A stretch of DNA of 64,000 nt from Paractinoplanes atraurantiacus (GTDB lineage Bacteria; Actinomycetota; Actinomycetes; Mycobacteriales; Micromonosporaceae), in the NCBI RefSeq assembly GCF_900215205.1, contig NZ_OBDY01000004.1, positions 106,348-170,347 on the forward strand, written 5' to 3'. Numbering within the stretch: position 1 is the first letter of the stretch; each line of letters opens with the position of its first letter. Both the position numbers and the translations under genes were made by a program. Shown in pieces: positions 52,910-61,828 of this stretch. The notes under the pieces are model-generated. The model worked only from the letters and a program-made list of their open reading frames with translations, did not search any database and was not told where the DNA came from.

Positions 52910-54049
52910 ATGACAGCGCCGCCGCGTGTACGAGTCTCGACGCTGGAGCTCTTCTTCGACCTCGTCTTCGTGTTCACCGTCATCCAGCTCTCCGAGACCC
53001 TGGCCGAGCATCTGAGCCTGGCCACGCTCGGCGACATGATGCTGATCCTGTTCGTGGTCTGGTGGATGTACTCCGGTTACGCCTGGCTGACGAACGCGGT
53101 CGCGCCCAGCAGCACGACCCGGCGCACCCTGCTGCTGACCGGCATGGCCGGCTTCCTGGTGATGGCGCTGGCCATCCCCGAGGCGTTCGGCGAGTACGGC
53201 TGGCTGTTCGGCGTGGCCTACCTGGTGGTCAACCTGGTGCATTCGGCGCTGTTTCTGACCGCCGGCCCGGGCGCGATACCGGCGCTGCGCTTCCTGGCCC
53301 CGCTGAACATCGGCTCGGCCCTGCTGGTGCTGGCCGGCGGCCTGGCACCGGAGCCGTGGCGGCACGTGCTGTGGATCGCGGCGCCGCTGCTCCAGATCGC
53401 CACCGGATATCTGCGCCGGCTGCGGGGCCTGACGATCGCCGAGGGCCACTTCGTCGAGCGGCACGGCCTGGTCGTGATCGTGGCCATCGGCGAGTCGATC
53501 CTGTCCATCGGCCTCGGCTTCGACGGCGTCCACCTGGGGTGGGACGAGGTCGTGGTGGCGGTGCTGGGCCTGTGCGTCGCGTACTACCTGTGGTGGTTCT
53601 ACTTCGCGGGCGACGACACGCGGGCCGAGCACGTGCTGGCCGCGACGGCCGATCCGCTGAAGCGGGCGCGCCTCGCCTTACACGGGTGGGGTTTCGCCCA
53701 CTACCCGATGCTGCTCGGCATCGTGGTCACGGCCGTCGGCGTCAAGAAGACGGTCGGCCACGCCTTCGACGGCCTGCCGTGGGGCTCGGCCCTGGCGCTG
53801 AGCGGCGGCGTGGCGCTCTACCTCGTGGGCCACGCCGCGTTCCTGGCCCTGCTGCGCCTGCGCGGCGTCCACCACCGTCTGGCCGCGGCCGCGGTCGTCC
53901 TGGCCGCCGTGCCCCTGGGCCACCGGATCGCGGTCGCCCAGCTCGCCGCCGTCGTCGTGATCATGGTGGCGGCCGCGATCATCGAAGACCTTCCGGAGGT
54001 ACGCCGGACGCACTCCACCGCCATCAACGACTTCGGCCGTACGCCCTAA
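52910..54049 (+). CDS. LtrA family membrane protein
   Basis: 379 residues with about ten membrane helices. The N-terminal RVSTLELFFDLVFVFTVIQLSE is the LtrA (low temperature requirement A) signature, and the mid-protein HFVERHGLVVIVAIGESIL is also conserved. The biochemical role is unclear. ATG 52910 is supported by the -10 box 8 nt upstream. The 3' end overlaps the kinase gene's stop by 4 bp, convergently. Confidence 0.9.
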   Translation: MTAPPRVRVSTLELFFDLVFVFTVIQLSETLAEHLSLATLGDMMLILFVVWWMYSGYAWLTNAVAPSSTTRRTLLLTGMAGFLVMALAIPEAFGEYGWLFGVAYLVVNLVHSALFLTAGPGAIPALRFLAPLNIGSALLVLAGGLAPEPWRHVLWIAAPLLQIATGYLRRLRGLTIAEGHFVERHGLVVIVAIGESILSIGLGFDGVHLGWDEVVVAVLGLCVAYYLWWFYFAGDDTRAEHVLAATADPLKRARLALHGWGFAHYPMLLGIVVTAVGVKKTVGHAFDGLPWGSALALSGGVALYLVGHAAFLALLRLRGVHHRLAAAAVVLAAVPLGHRIAVAQLAAVVVIMVAAAIIEDLPEVRRTHSTAINDFGRTP

Positions 54050-55569
54050 GCCCTGATGTCGATGTTCGAGAAGCGCACAAAGCCCTCGTCCCCGTCCGCC
54101 AGCTGGGCCAGGCCGAGCGTCGTCGCGCCCTCGGCCAGCGCCGGATCGTCCAGGACGGCGGTGAGGAGCTTCTCGCCGTCCAGCCGCACCGTGGCGATCT
54201 CGCCGACGATGTCGATGACGAGCTGGTGGCGTGCGGCGTAGTCGCCCTTCAGCGGCGCGCTGCTGATCGTGTTCACGTCGCCGGACGGGTGGTAGGCGGC
54301 GACGGCGATCTCGTCGGCGCAGGCGGTCAGCTCGTATCGGGCCCGGCCGGTGTGCCGAAATCCGACGAGCGCGCAGGCGTCGTCGCTCAGCTCGTCGTAG
54401 TGCACCTTGATCGACTGGTCGCCGGCGAACACGGTGGCCGGTCCGGGACAGGTGACACCGTCGTCGGTGGTTCCGCTGACGACGGCCAGCCCGTCCGGGC
54501 CGAGCTCGCAGCTGTAGTCGCCGGTCCGCTTGTCGCGCCACTGCCCGGCTCTGGTGAGGGTGTCGACGATGCGCACCTCGGCCGGCGTGCTCGCCGACGC
54601 CGGCGCCGACGCCGACGTGATGGTGGTGGCTCCGCTGTCGTCGCCCGTGTTCAGCGCCACCACCAGAGCGCCCGCCGCGACCACGGCCGCCGCGGCCACC
54701 GCGCCGGCGACCTTCCTCCGGTGCGGGGCCCGGCGGCGCGGCGGAAGCAGCGGTGGGGTGAACCCGGGGCGGCCGGTGAGCAGAGCGTCGAGCACGTCCT
54801 GGGCGGACGGACGGTCGGCCGGGTCCTTGGCCAGCGCCCGCCCGACCACCGCACGGAGATCGTCCGGAAGCCCGGCCAGGTCCGGCTCGGCCGTCATGAT
54901 GCGGACCGCGGTGGCGGTCGGCGTGTCCGCGGCGAACGGCGTACGCCCGGTGGCGGCGTAGGCCACCAGCACGCCCCAGGCGAACACGTCGACCGCGGGC
55001 GTGACGGCGCCGCCGTCCAGCCGTTCCGGCGCCATGTACGAGATCGTGCCCACCACTTGATCGGTACGGGTGTGCTCGCTCGTCGACTCGAGCGCCCGCG
55101 CGATGCCGAAGTCGATCACTTTCGGAAATCCGGGCGCGAGAAGGACGTTGCGGGGCTTGAGGTCACGGTGGATGACGCCGGCGCCGTGGATGGCGACGAG
55201 GGCGGTGGCCACCCCGACCGCCACGCTGTAGAGCGCGCCGCCGGTGAGCGGGCCGTCGCCGGCGACGCGGTCGGCCAGGTCGGGCCCGTCGATGTACTCG
55301 ACGACCAGGTAGGGCGTCTCGTGCTCCGGGTCGGCGTCGAGCACCGCGGCCGTGCAGAACGGAGGAACCTGCCGGGCCCGGTTGACCTCGCTGCGGAAGC
55401 GCCCGCGGAACTCGGGCTGGGCCGCGAACTCGGCCCGGATGATTTTGACGGCGACGGTCTTCCCCCGGCTCTGGGCCAGGTAGACGGCGCCCATGCCGCC
55501 CTCGCCGAGCAGGCCGAGCAGCTCGTACTCGCCCAGCGTGCGCGGGTCGTGCGGCCGGAGAGGCTTCAT
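54046..55569 (-). CDS. Membrane Ser/Thr protein kinase (PknB type)
   Basis: 507 residues. The cytosolic Hanks-type kinase domain (1-270) has LGEGGMGAVYLA, AVKII (ATP lysine), HRDLKPRNVLL (catalytic Asp), DFGIAR and YMAPERL. A Pro/Arg linker is followed by a single membrane span near residue 290 (VAGAVAAAAVVAAGALVVAL). The extracytoplasmic domain (about 320-507) is beta-rich with paired cysteines and ends VRFSNIDIRA, like laminin-G/concanavalin-type sensor modules. It lacks PASTA repeats, so the external ligand is unknown. It lies 2 bp downstream of a GNAT gene and is probably cotranscribed. Confidence 0.9.
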   Translation of the reverse strand: MKPLRPHDPRTLGEYELLGLLGEGGMGAVYLAQSRGKTVAVKIIRAEFAAQPEFRGRFRSEVNRARQVPPFCTAAVLDADPEHETPYLVVEYIDGPDLADRVAGDGPLTGGALYSVAVGVATALVAIHGAGVIHRDLKPRNVLLAPGFPKVIDFGIARALESTSEHTRTDQVVGTISYMAPERLDGGAVTPAVDVFAWGVLVAYAATGRTPFAADTPTATAVRIMTAEPDLAGLPDDLRAVVGRALAKDPADRPSAQDVLDALLTGRPGFTPPLLPPRRRAPHRRKVAGAVAAAAVVAAGALVVALNTGDDSGATTITSASAPASASTPAEVRIVDTLTRAGQWRDKRTGDYSCELGPDGLAVVSGTTDDGVTCPGPATVFAGDQSIKVHYDELSDDACALVGFRHTGRARYELTACADEIAVAAYHPSGDVNTISSAPLKGDYAARHQLVIDIVGEIATVRLDGEKLLTAVLDDPALAEGATTLGLAQLADGDEGFVRFSNIDIRA

Positions 55570-55571
55570 CG

Positions 55572-56018
55572 TCAGGGGGTCCAGCGGGCGACGAGCTCGG
55601 TGTCCTCGGTCTCGCCGGTCTCGTGGAAGCCGAGGGTGCGGTAGAGGTGCCGGGCGCCGGTGTTGTCGGCGGCGTAGCTCAGGGCCACGTTCGGGGTGCC
55701 CGGTTCGGCGATCAGGCGCTCGCGGAGCTTGCGCACGGCGGCGTGGCCGATGCCCTGGCGCTGGTGCTGCTCGCCGACGACCAGGCCGCCGATCCAGGCG
55801 CTGCGGTCGTCGTCGATCGCCCACATGGCGAAGCCCACGACGGTGCCGTCGCGGGTGATGGCCAGCGGGTTCCACAGCTCGCCGTAATGGCAGAGGCAAA
55901 GGTAGTACGTCACCGCGTTGACGAAGCGCTGCTGGCCGGCGCTCACGGTCAACTCGGCGCAGTCACGCCAGTTGTCGGCGGTGACCGGCACCAGGTCCAC
56001 TTCAAGATCGATGGGCAT
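55572..56018 (-). CDS. GNAT family N-acetyltransferase
   Basis: 148 residues. The acetyl-CoA motif A is LVVGEQHQRQGIGHAAVRKL (Q-x-x-G-x-G), followed by LSYAADNTGARHLYRTLGFHETG (motif B). The N-terminal DLVPVTADNWRDCAELTV is typical of spermidine/spermine-type members, so a polyamine substrate is possible. ATG 56018 is preferred over an upstream ATG because it begins at the fold. It precedes the kinase gene in an operon. Confidence 0.85.
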   Translation of the reverse strand: MPIDLEVDLVPVTADNWRDCAELTVSAGQQRFVNAVTYYLCLCHYGELWNPLAITRDGTVVGFAMWAIDDDRSAWIGGLVVGEQHQRQGIGHAAVRKLRERLIAEPGTPNVALSYAADNTGARHLYRTLGFHETGETEDTELVARWTP

Positions 56019-56069
56019 CGGGACATTGTGCCGCCCGGCGGCACCGGACGCCGGGCGGCCCAAGGCTTT

Positions 56070-57110
56070 CTACAACCGGTCGGCGTCCACCACGGCCTGG
56101 GCGAACTCGCGCGGCGCCTCCTGCGGGACGTTGTGGCCGACGTCGAACGTGCGGTGCCGGTACTTGCCGGTGAAGTGCGAACGGTACGAGCTGCCGTTGC
56201 CCTCCGGCGTGAACGGGTCGTACCTGCCGTCGATCGTGATCGTCGGCACGGAGATCGGCGGCGGAGGCATGACCTGCAGCTTCTTCTCGATGTCGGCGTA
56301 CTCGGGCTCAGCCGGGGCCAGGCTCAGGCGCCACCGGTAGTTGCCGATCACGATGGGCACGTAGTCCGGGTTCTTGAACGCCGCGGCCGTGCGGTCGTAC
56401 ACGGCCTGCGAGAACTTCCACGTCGGCGAGTTGAACTTCCAGATGAACTGACCGAGTTCCGAGGTGTACGTGGTCAGGCCCTTCACGCCGCGCTCGGTGG
56501 CGAAGTAGTACTGGTACCACCAGTCGTTCTCCGCCGCCGGCGGCAGCGGCGACAGGTTCGTCTCCAGATTGGTGATCAGATATCCGGTCACCGAGACGAG
56601 CGCCTTGACCCGCTCCGGCCACAGGGCGGCGATGATGTCGGCGGTCCGCGAACCCCAGTCGTACCCGGCGAAGACGGCCCGCCGGATCTTCAGCTTGTCC
56701 AGCAGGGCGAGGATGTCGAGGGCGAACGCGGCCTGGTCGACGTTGCGCGGCGTGGAGGCGGACCGGAACCGGGTGCTGCCGTGCCCGCGGAAGTACGGAA
56801 CGATCACGCGGTAGCCGCGGGCGGCGAGCAGCGGGGCCACGTCGGCGTAGCTGTGGATGTCGTACGGGAAGCCGTGCAGCAGGACGACCGGGGCGCCCTT
56901 GACCGGCCCGAGCTCGACGTAGCCGACGTTGAGAACGCCGGCGTCGATCTGCCGTACCGGCCCGAAGTGCCCGGCCTTGCCGCCGCTGCTCGTCGTGACC
57001 GGGGCCGCGGCCTCGGCGGCGCCGCCCATCACGAGCGGGGCGACGCCCGCGGCCAGCGCGGCCGAGCCGGCCGCTTGCAGGAATTGACGACGGGGATTGC
57101 TGGTGACCAT
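56070..57110 (-). CDS. Tat-exported alpha/beta hydrolase, epoxide-hydrolase-like
   Basis: 346 residues. A twin-arginine signal (NPRRQFLQAAGSAALAAGVA) is followed by an alpha/beta-hydrolase fold. The oxyanion region is LLHGFPYDIHSY, the nucleophile elbow AGYDWGSR places an Asp as in epoxide hydrolases and haloalkane dehalogenases, the acid lies in DGRYDPFTPEG and the His in VGHNVPQEAP. Tyr residues in the cap (YYFATERGVKG) would fit epoxide opening. It folds before export. The substrate is unknown. Confidence 0.87.
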   Translation of the reverse strand: MVTSNPRRQFLQAAGSAALAAGVAPLVMGGAAEAAAPVTTSSGGKAGHFGPVRQIDAGVLNVGYVELGPVKGAPVVLLHGFPYDIHSYADVAPLLAARGYRVIVPYFRGHGSTRFRSASTPRNVDQAAFALDILALLDKLKIRRAVFAGYDWGSRTADIIAALWPERVKALVSVTGYLITNLETNLSPLPPAAENDWWYQYYFATERGVKGLTTYTSELGQFIWKFNSPTWKFSQAVYDRTAAAFKNPDYVPIVIGNYRWRLSLAPAEPEYADIEKKLQVMPPPPISVPTITIDGRYDPFTPEGNGSSYRSHFTGKYRHRTFDVGHNVPQEAPREFAQAVVDADRL

Positions 57111-57238
57111 GAGAAGACTCCCTGGCGAGATCGACTGTGGACGCGCACCTCACGTTCACACGCCGCCCACCGGACCCAACCCAGGGAAACTCCCTGGTCC
57201 GGCCCCCGGCACGGGCCCCAGGTGACCCAGCCCACCGT

Positions 57239-57862
57239 TTAGTTCGGCCGGGACGCCAGCAGCGCGTGAGCGAAAAGAGCCTCCAGCCGGGCGGCGGCGC
57301 GGACGACCAGCGGCAGGGTGGCGGCGAAGATCAGGGCGGTGACGAGATAGAAGACGACCTCGGTGCTGTACGAGTCGCCGAGCCCCAGCCAGTGCGGCAC
57401 GCCGTGGTCGTCGGGGCCGTCCGGGAGCGCCCAGCCCCAGGCCGACCAGGTGAGGCCGCCGAGCAGGCCGGACCACCAGGCCACCACGAACGAGAAGCCG
57501 ATGGTGTTCGGGATGAAGCGCAGGATCGCGTGGGCCAGGTCGCGCCAGGCCTGCGGATCGGCCAGGCGGTGCAGTGCTGACCCCGTACGGTAAACCGGGT
57601 CGTGGATCCTTTGACCCAGAACCGCGCCGATGCGCCGGCGTTCGAGGACGGCGAAGCCGCGGGCGGCGACCAGCGCGGCGATGAGAATGGGCACGCCGAC
57701 CCAGACCACCGCGAGGCCGAGACCGAGTGAAAAGGCGGTCACGCCGACGGTGAGGGCGGCGATGCCGATCGGAAATCCGGTGAGGACATAACGGGTGTCG
57801 GCGCCGATCCGCGCAAACGGGCGGACGGCCATGACCGGGGCTTCGAGCTGTGTCGTCGTCAT
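57239..57862 (-). CDS. Sensor-domain membrane protein
   Basis: 207 residues with four membrane helices, beginning MTTTQLEAP. The segment YVLTGFPIGIAALTVGVTAFSLGLGLAVVW and the ARGFAVLERRR loop match the putative sensor domain (PF13796-like) found at the N-terminus of actinobacterial histidine kinases. Here it is free-standing, with no kinase attached or adjacent, so it may be a partner or antagonist of a remote two-component system (inference). Confidence 0.78.
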   Translation of the reverse strand: MTTTQLEAPVMAVRPFARIGADTRYVLTGFPIGIAALTVGVTAFSLGLGLAVVWVGVPILIAALVAARGFAVLERRRIGAVLGQRIHDPVYRTGSALHRLADPQAWRDLAHAILRFIPNTIGFSFVVAWWSGLLGGLTWSAWGWALPDGPDDHGVPHWLGLGDSYSTEVVFYLVTALIFAATLPLVVRAAARLEALFAHALLASRPN

Positions 57863-57933
57863 GGGAATGACGCTAGGCAGCGGGCCGCCCCCAGCCGATC
57901 CGGTGAGCTGGCGGATCGAAGGTAGTGCCAGCC

Positions 57934-58452
57934 CTACCTGTCCCGCGCGTGGACGGCGACGGGCTGCCCGTGCCCCGGGACGACGGTGTCGAACTCGTGC
58001 ACCAGACCAAGCTTCGCCATGACCCGCCCCGACCGTTCATTGTCGACATGCCGGATGCTGACGACACGCTCGAGCCCGCACTCCTCGAACCCGAACCGCA
58101 GAGCCTCGGCCGCGGCCTCGGTCGCATAGCCCTTCCCCCAGTGCGGCCGGGCCAGCCGCCACCCGATCTCCACAGCCGGCATGACCTCGGGCAGAAACTC
58201 AGGAACGGAAAGTCCGGCCCACCCCAGGAGTACGCCTTCGTCCCGCCCCTCAACCGCGAAAAGCCCGAACCCGCGCCGCGCCCACATCGCCCGGATCCGC
58301 CGAAGCCGCTCCGCGCTCTGCACCCGGTCGAGCACCGCCCCATCGAAGATGTAGCGCATGACCTCAGGGTCGGCATTCATCGCCGCCAGCGGATCGAGAT
58401 CCTCATCCCGCCACTCCCGCAGAACCAGCCGCTCCGTCCTCAGCGTCACCAT
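57934..58452 (-). CDS. GNAT family acetyltransferase (RimJ/RimL type)
   Basis: 172 residues beginning MVTLRTERLVLREWRDEDL, the usual RimJ/RimL-like opening. Acetyl-CoA motif A is IGWRLARPHWGKGYATEAAAEALRF, followed by SIRHVDNERSGRVMAKLGL. The target amine is not identifiable. ATG 58452 is chosen because the longer frame would extend over the divergent gene's promoter. Confidence 0.87.
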   Translation of the reverse strand: MVTLRTERLVLREWRDEDLDPLAAMNADPEVMRYIFDGAVLDRVQSAERLRRIRAMWARRGFGLFAVEGRDEGVLLGWAGLSVPEFLPEVMPAVEIGWRLARPHWGKGYATEAAAEALRFGFEECGLERVVSIRHVDNERSGRVMAKLGLVHEFDTVVPGHGQPVAVHARDR

Positions 58453-58594
58453 TTCCGCAGCGTAACGCGGTGCCGGTAGCGGGAAAGGCACCGGCGCCCT
58501 CGAACAACGACGGCCGATCCTCGTGGGGCGGGGGTCTGCCCTCGACGGCTGAAATCCGTGGCCGGGTGGCGGAACGATCTGGTACCTCTCGGCG

Positions 58595-59284
58595 GTGGAC
58601 ATTCTCGGTCAGGTTCTGGCCCGGGTGGGGGCGGATCCCAACGTACGCGGCGTCATTCTCACCGGGTCGCGGGCTCGCGGGCTTGAAACCGCGCGGTCCG
58701 ACTATGACGTGACCGTCGTGGTGGCCGCGCAGGATCGGCCCTGGCGGCATGACACGCGAACCGCCGTGCTGGATGAAGTGGTCGGGACCGTGGAGGCGCT
58801 CGCCGACACCTCCGTGCACTGGAACCGGTATTCGTATCGGGGCGCGCGCGTGCTGCTCGATCGCCTCGACGGGGGCATCGCCGAGCTGGTGGCGCGGCAG
58901 GCCACATTCTCCCCGGAGGAGGCGCGGGAGCACGCCCGGGACAATCTGGACAACTACATCAACCAGCTCTACCGGTGCGTCAAGAGCCGCCGGGACGGTT
59001 TCGCCGACGCCGCCGGGCTCGACGAGGTGGAGAGTCTGCCGTGGATGTTGGAGACCGTGTTCGCCCTGCACGGGCGGCTTCGGCCCTACAACAAATATCT
59101 GGCGTGGGAGCTGGAGCGCTTTCCGCTGCCCGAGCCGTGGAACACCGCGCTTCGCCCGGATCGCGTCGGCACGGCCGCGCTGCGTTTGTTTCCCGAGGTC
59201 GAGGCCTTGGCTCGGCGCCTCGGCCACGGTGAGGAGATCGACAGCTGGGGAAGCGACATCGGGCTCATCCGCGCCGCCGCGTGA
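58595..59284 (+). CDS. Nucleotidyltransferase-domain protein
   Basis: 229 residues. The N-terminal minimal nucleotidyltransferase motif is GVILTGSRARGLETARSDYDVTVVV (G-S...D-x-D). A helical C-terminal half follows (DNLDNYINQLYRCVKSRRDG, LETVFALHGRLRPYNKYLAWEL), as in DUF4037- or kanamycin-nucleotidyltransferase-like proteins. No resistance role can be claimed. GTG 58595 is used. The 3' end overlaps the convergent sigma-factor gene by 20 bp. Confidence 0.8.
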   Translation: MDILGQVLARVGADPNVRGVILTGSRARGLETARSDYDVTVVVAAQDRPWRHDTRTAVLDEVVGTVEALADTSVHWNRYSYRGARVLLDRLDGGIAELVARQATFSPEEAREHARDNLDNYINQLYRCVKSRRDGFADAAGLDEVESLPWMLETVFALHGRLRPYNKYLAWELERFPLPEPWNTALRPDRVGTAALRLFPEVEALARRLGHGEEIDSWGSDIGLIRAAA

Positions 59285-60467
59285 GGTAGGCCCGTTCGGC
59301 GGGGTTGCCGGCGAGGGCGAGGGCCCGGTCGTACGCCGTGCGGGCCTCCGCGGTGCGGCCGAGCCGGCGCAGCAGGTCGGCTCGGGCGGCGTGGAAGGCG
59401 TGGTAGCCGTCCAGCGGCTCGGCGAGGCGGTCGATCTCGGTCAGGCCGGCGGACGGGCCGTCGACCTCGGCCACCGCCACCGCGCGGTTGAGCCGGACGA
59501 TCGGTGACGGGTCGAGCTGGGCCAGACAGTCGTAGGGGGCGACGATCGTGGGCCAGTGGGTGTCCTGGCAGTGGACCGAGTTGATCGCGGCCAGCAACTG
59601 GTAGCGACCCGGTGGGTCGCCGCCGGCGGCGACTGCCGCGATCCGCTCCCGGATCAGGGCGGTGGCCTCGCCGATGAGGGCGTGGTCCCAGGCGTCGCGG
59701 TCCTGCTCGTCGAGGGTCACCAGCTCGCCCGCGGCGGAGAGGCGGGCCGGGCGGCGGGCGTCGATGAACAACATCAGGGCCAGCAGGCCGGTCACCTCGC
59801 CGTTGCCCGGGATCAGGTCGCGGAGCAGGCGGGCCAGGCGGATCGCCTCGTCGGTGAGGTCGGCGCGGATCGGGTCGTCGCCGTCGCCGGCCAGGTAGCC
59901 CTCGTTGAAGACCAGGTAGACCACGGCCAGGACGCCGGCCAGCCGTTCGCGGATGTCGGTGGCCGAGGGGATCCGGTACGGGATCCGGGCCGCCTTGATC
60001 TTCGTCTTGGCCCTGGTGAGGCGCTTCGCCATCGTGGCCTCCGGCACCAGGAAGGCACGGGCGATCTCGGCCACGGTCAGGCCGCCGAGCAGGCGCAGGG
60101 TGAGAGCCACCCGGGCCTGCATGGCCAGGGCGGGATGGCAACAGGTGAAGACCAGTCGCAGCCGGTCGTCCTCGATCGGGCCGACCGGCTCGGGGGGTGA
60201 GTGCATGATCCGGGCCGCCTCGTGCCGGGCGTCGCGCTGCGACTCACGACGGAGCCAGTCGATCGCCTTGCGGGTGGCGGTGGTCGTGAGCCAACCGCCG
60301 GGATTCGGGGGTACGCCGTCACGCGGCCACCGCTCGGCCGCGGCGGCGAAGGCGTCGGCCGCCGACTCCTCGGCCAGGTCGAGGTCGCCGAAGCGGCGGG
60401 CCAGGCCGGCGACCACCCGCGCCCACTCCTCGTGGTGGGCGCGGACGATCGCCTGCTCGGCGCTCAC
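59265..60467 (-). CDS. ECF42-type sigma factor with TPR extension
   Basis: 400 residues. The sigma-2 region is AHHEEWARVVAGLARRFGDLDLAEE and PPNPGGWLTTTATRKAIDWLRRE. Sigma-4 is LRLLGGLTVAEIARAFLVPEATMAKRLTRAKTKIK. A long C-terminal TPR-like extension (about residues 190-400: VVYLVFNEGYLA, LNRAVAVAEVDGP) defines the ECF42 group. Start GTG 60467 overlaps the stop of the DGPF/YCII gene (GTGA). ECF42 factors are typically encoded with DGPF proteins instead of an anti-sigma factor, exactly as here. Confidence 0.9.
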   Translation of the reverse strand: MSAEQAIVRAHHEEWARVVAGLARRFGDLDLAEESAADAFAAAAERWPRDGVPPNPGGWLTTTATRKAIDWLRRESQRDARHEAARIMHSPPEPVGPIEDDRLRLVFTCCHPALAMQARVALTLRLLGGLTVAEIARAFLVPEATMAKRLTRAKTKIKAARIPYRIPSATDIRERLAGVLAVVYLVFNEGYLAGDGDDPIRADLTDEAIRLARLLRDLIPGNGEVTGLLALMLFIDARRPARLSAAGELVTLDEQDRDAWDHALIGEATALIRERIAAVAAGGDPPGRYQLLAAINSVHCQDTHWPTIVAPYDCLAQLDPSPIVRLNRAVAVAEVDGPSAGLTEIDRLAEPLDGYHAFHAARADLLRRLGRTAEARTAYDRALALAGNPAERAYLTRRRG

Positions 60468-60826
60468 TTCCAGCGGAACCCGGGGCCCCGGAACCGGTGC
60501 ACCTCCTGCGGCCAGTCGAGCACGACCGCGAGCCGGCCGGCCCAGTAGCGGGCCGTCTCGTCGTCGGGGACGTCCACGACGCAGAAGCCGCCGAGATGCT
60601 CCTTGGTCTCGGTGTACGGGCCGTCGGTGAAGACCGGCTCGCCGTCGACCGCGACGACGCCGCACAGCGCGGTGGACCGGTCGAGGCCGCCGTTCGTGAA
60701 GATCAGAACGCCCTGGTCCCGCATCTCGTCGACCACGGCCCGCGCGGCCTTGCCCTTGTCACTCAGCTGTTCGGAAGTGTGCTCCTGCACCCACTCGTCG
60801 TTGAAGGTGATCAGGTATTCGGTCAT
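60464..60826 (-). CDS. YCII/DGPF-domain protein
   Basis: 120 residues, MTEYLITFNDEWVQEH..., with the signature FTDGPYTETKEHLGGFCVVDV (DGP-x-x-E-x-K-E). It is the usual partner of ECF42 sigma factors, probably sensing or modulating the extension domain; the mechanism is unknown. The ribosome site is AGAGGAG upstream of the ATG, and its stop overlaps the sigma factor's GTG. Confidence 0.9.
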   Translation of the reverse strand: MTEYLITFNDEWVQEHTSEQLSDKGKAARAVVDEMRDQGVLIFTNGGLDRSTALCGVVAVDGEPVFTDGPYTETKEHLGGFCVVDVPDDETARYWAGRLAVVLDWPQEVHRFRGPGFRWK

Positions 60827-60898
60827 GGTCGCTCCTCTGGAGTACTAGCCGGACACTAGTGCCACGAACGGCCCGGCCCCAGAAGGACAGACGCGTGA

Positions 60899-61729
60899 TC
60901 AGAAAGTGTGTTCGGCCGCGGGGAACTCGCCGCCCCGGACCTCGGCCGCGTATTGGCGCGTGGCCTCGGCCAGGATGCCCGACATGTCGGCGTACTTCTT
61001 GACGAAGCGGGGAGCCTTGCCCGTACGCAGGCCGACCATGTCCTGCCAGACGAGCACCTGGGCGTCGGTGTCGGGACCGGCGCCGATGCCCACGGTCGGG
61101 ATGTCGAGCTCCTTGGTGATCGTCTTGGCGACCTCGCCCGGGACCATCTCGAGCACGACGGCGAAAGCGCCGGCGTCGGCCACCGCCCGGGCGTCGGCCA
61201 CCACCTGGGCGGCCGATTCGTCGCGGCCCTGCACGCGGTAGCCGCCGAGCGTGTGCTCGCTCTGCGGGGTGAAGCCGACGTGGCCCATGACGGGGATGCC
61301 GGCGCCGGTCAGGGCCTCGATCTGGGCGGCGACGCGGCGGCCGCCCTCGAGCTTGACGGCGTGGGCGCCGCCCTCCTTCATGAAGCGGACGGCGGTGCGC
61401 AGGGCCTGGGTGGGGCCCTCCTCGTAGCTGCCGAAGGGCAGGTCGGCGACGATCAGCGCGGTCGTGGTGGCGCGGACGACGGCGCGGACCAGCGGCAGCA
61501 GCTCGTCGACGGTGACCGGCAGGGTGGTCTCGTAGCCGTAGACGTTGTTGGCCGCCGAGTCGCCGACGAGCAGGACGGGTACGCCGTTCTGGTCGAAGAT
61601 CGCGGCCGTGTACTGGTCGTACGAGGTCAGCATGGGCCAGCGGTCGCCCCTGGCCTTGGCCGCGGCGAGATCGCGGGTGCGGACACGCCGGGTGGCTGGA
61701 CCGCCGTACAAAGTAGGAATTTCCGACAT
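60899..61729 (-). CDS. panB: 3-methyl-2-oxobutanoate hydroxymethyltransferase
   Basis: 276 residues. First committed step of pantothenate synthesis: transfers a hydroxymethyl group from methylene-tetrahydrofolate to 2-oxoisovalerate. The TIM-barrel motifs are [58 protein letters not shown], and [15 protein letters not shown] with the catalytic glutamate in [19 protein letters not shown] lies upstream of the ATG. The N-terminal 20 residues are an actinobacterial extension. It lies between the DGPF gene and nadE. Confidence 0.96.
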   Translation of the reverse strand: MSEIPTLYGGPATRRVRTRDLAAAKARGDRWPMLTSYDQYTAAIFDQNGVPVLLVGDSAANNVYGYETTLPVTVDELLPLVRAVVRATTTALIVADLPFGSYEEGPTQALRTAVRFMKEGGAHAVKLEGGRRVAAQIEALTGAGIPVMGHVGFTPQSEHTLGGYRVQGRDESAAQVVADARAVADAGAFAVVLEMVPGEVAKTITKELDIPTVGIGAGPDTDAQVLVWQDMVGLRTGKAPRFVKKYADMSGILAEATRQYAAEVRGGEFPAAEHTF

Positions 61730-61828
61730 TTCCGACTCCTTCCCTCGAGGCCGCGGTGATGCGGTCCCCGGGTGCCCAGAAATCGTCGCACCTAGCGTCG
61801 CCGCGTGGTCAGGGGTCAGTGGAGGTAA

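Noticed and set aside
52336-55644. 1102-codon + strand frame
   Set aside because: Crosses the amidotransferase, ltrA and kinase genes in shadow frames.
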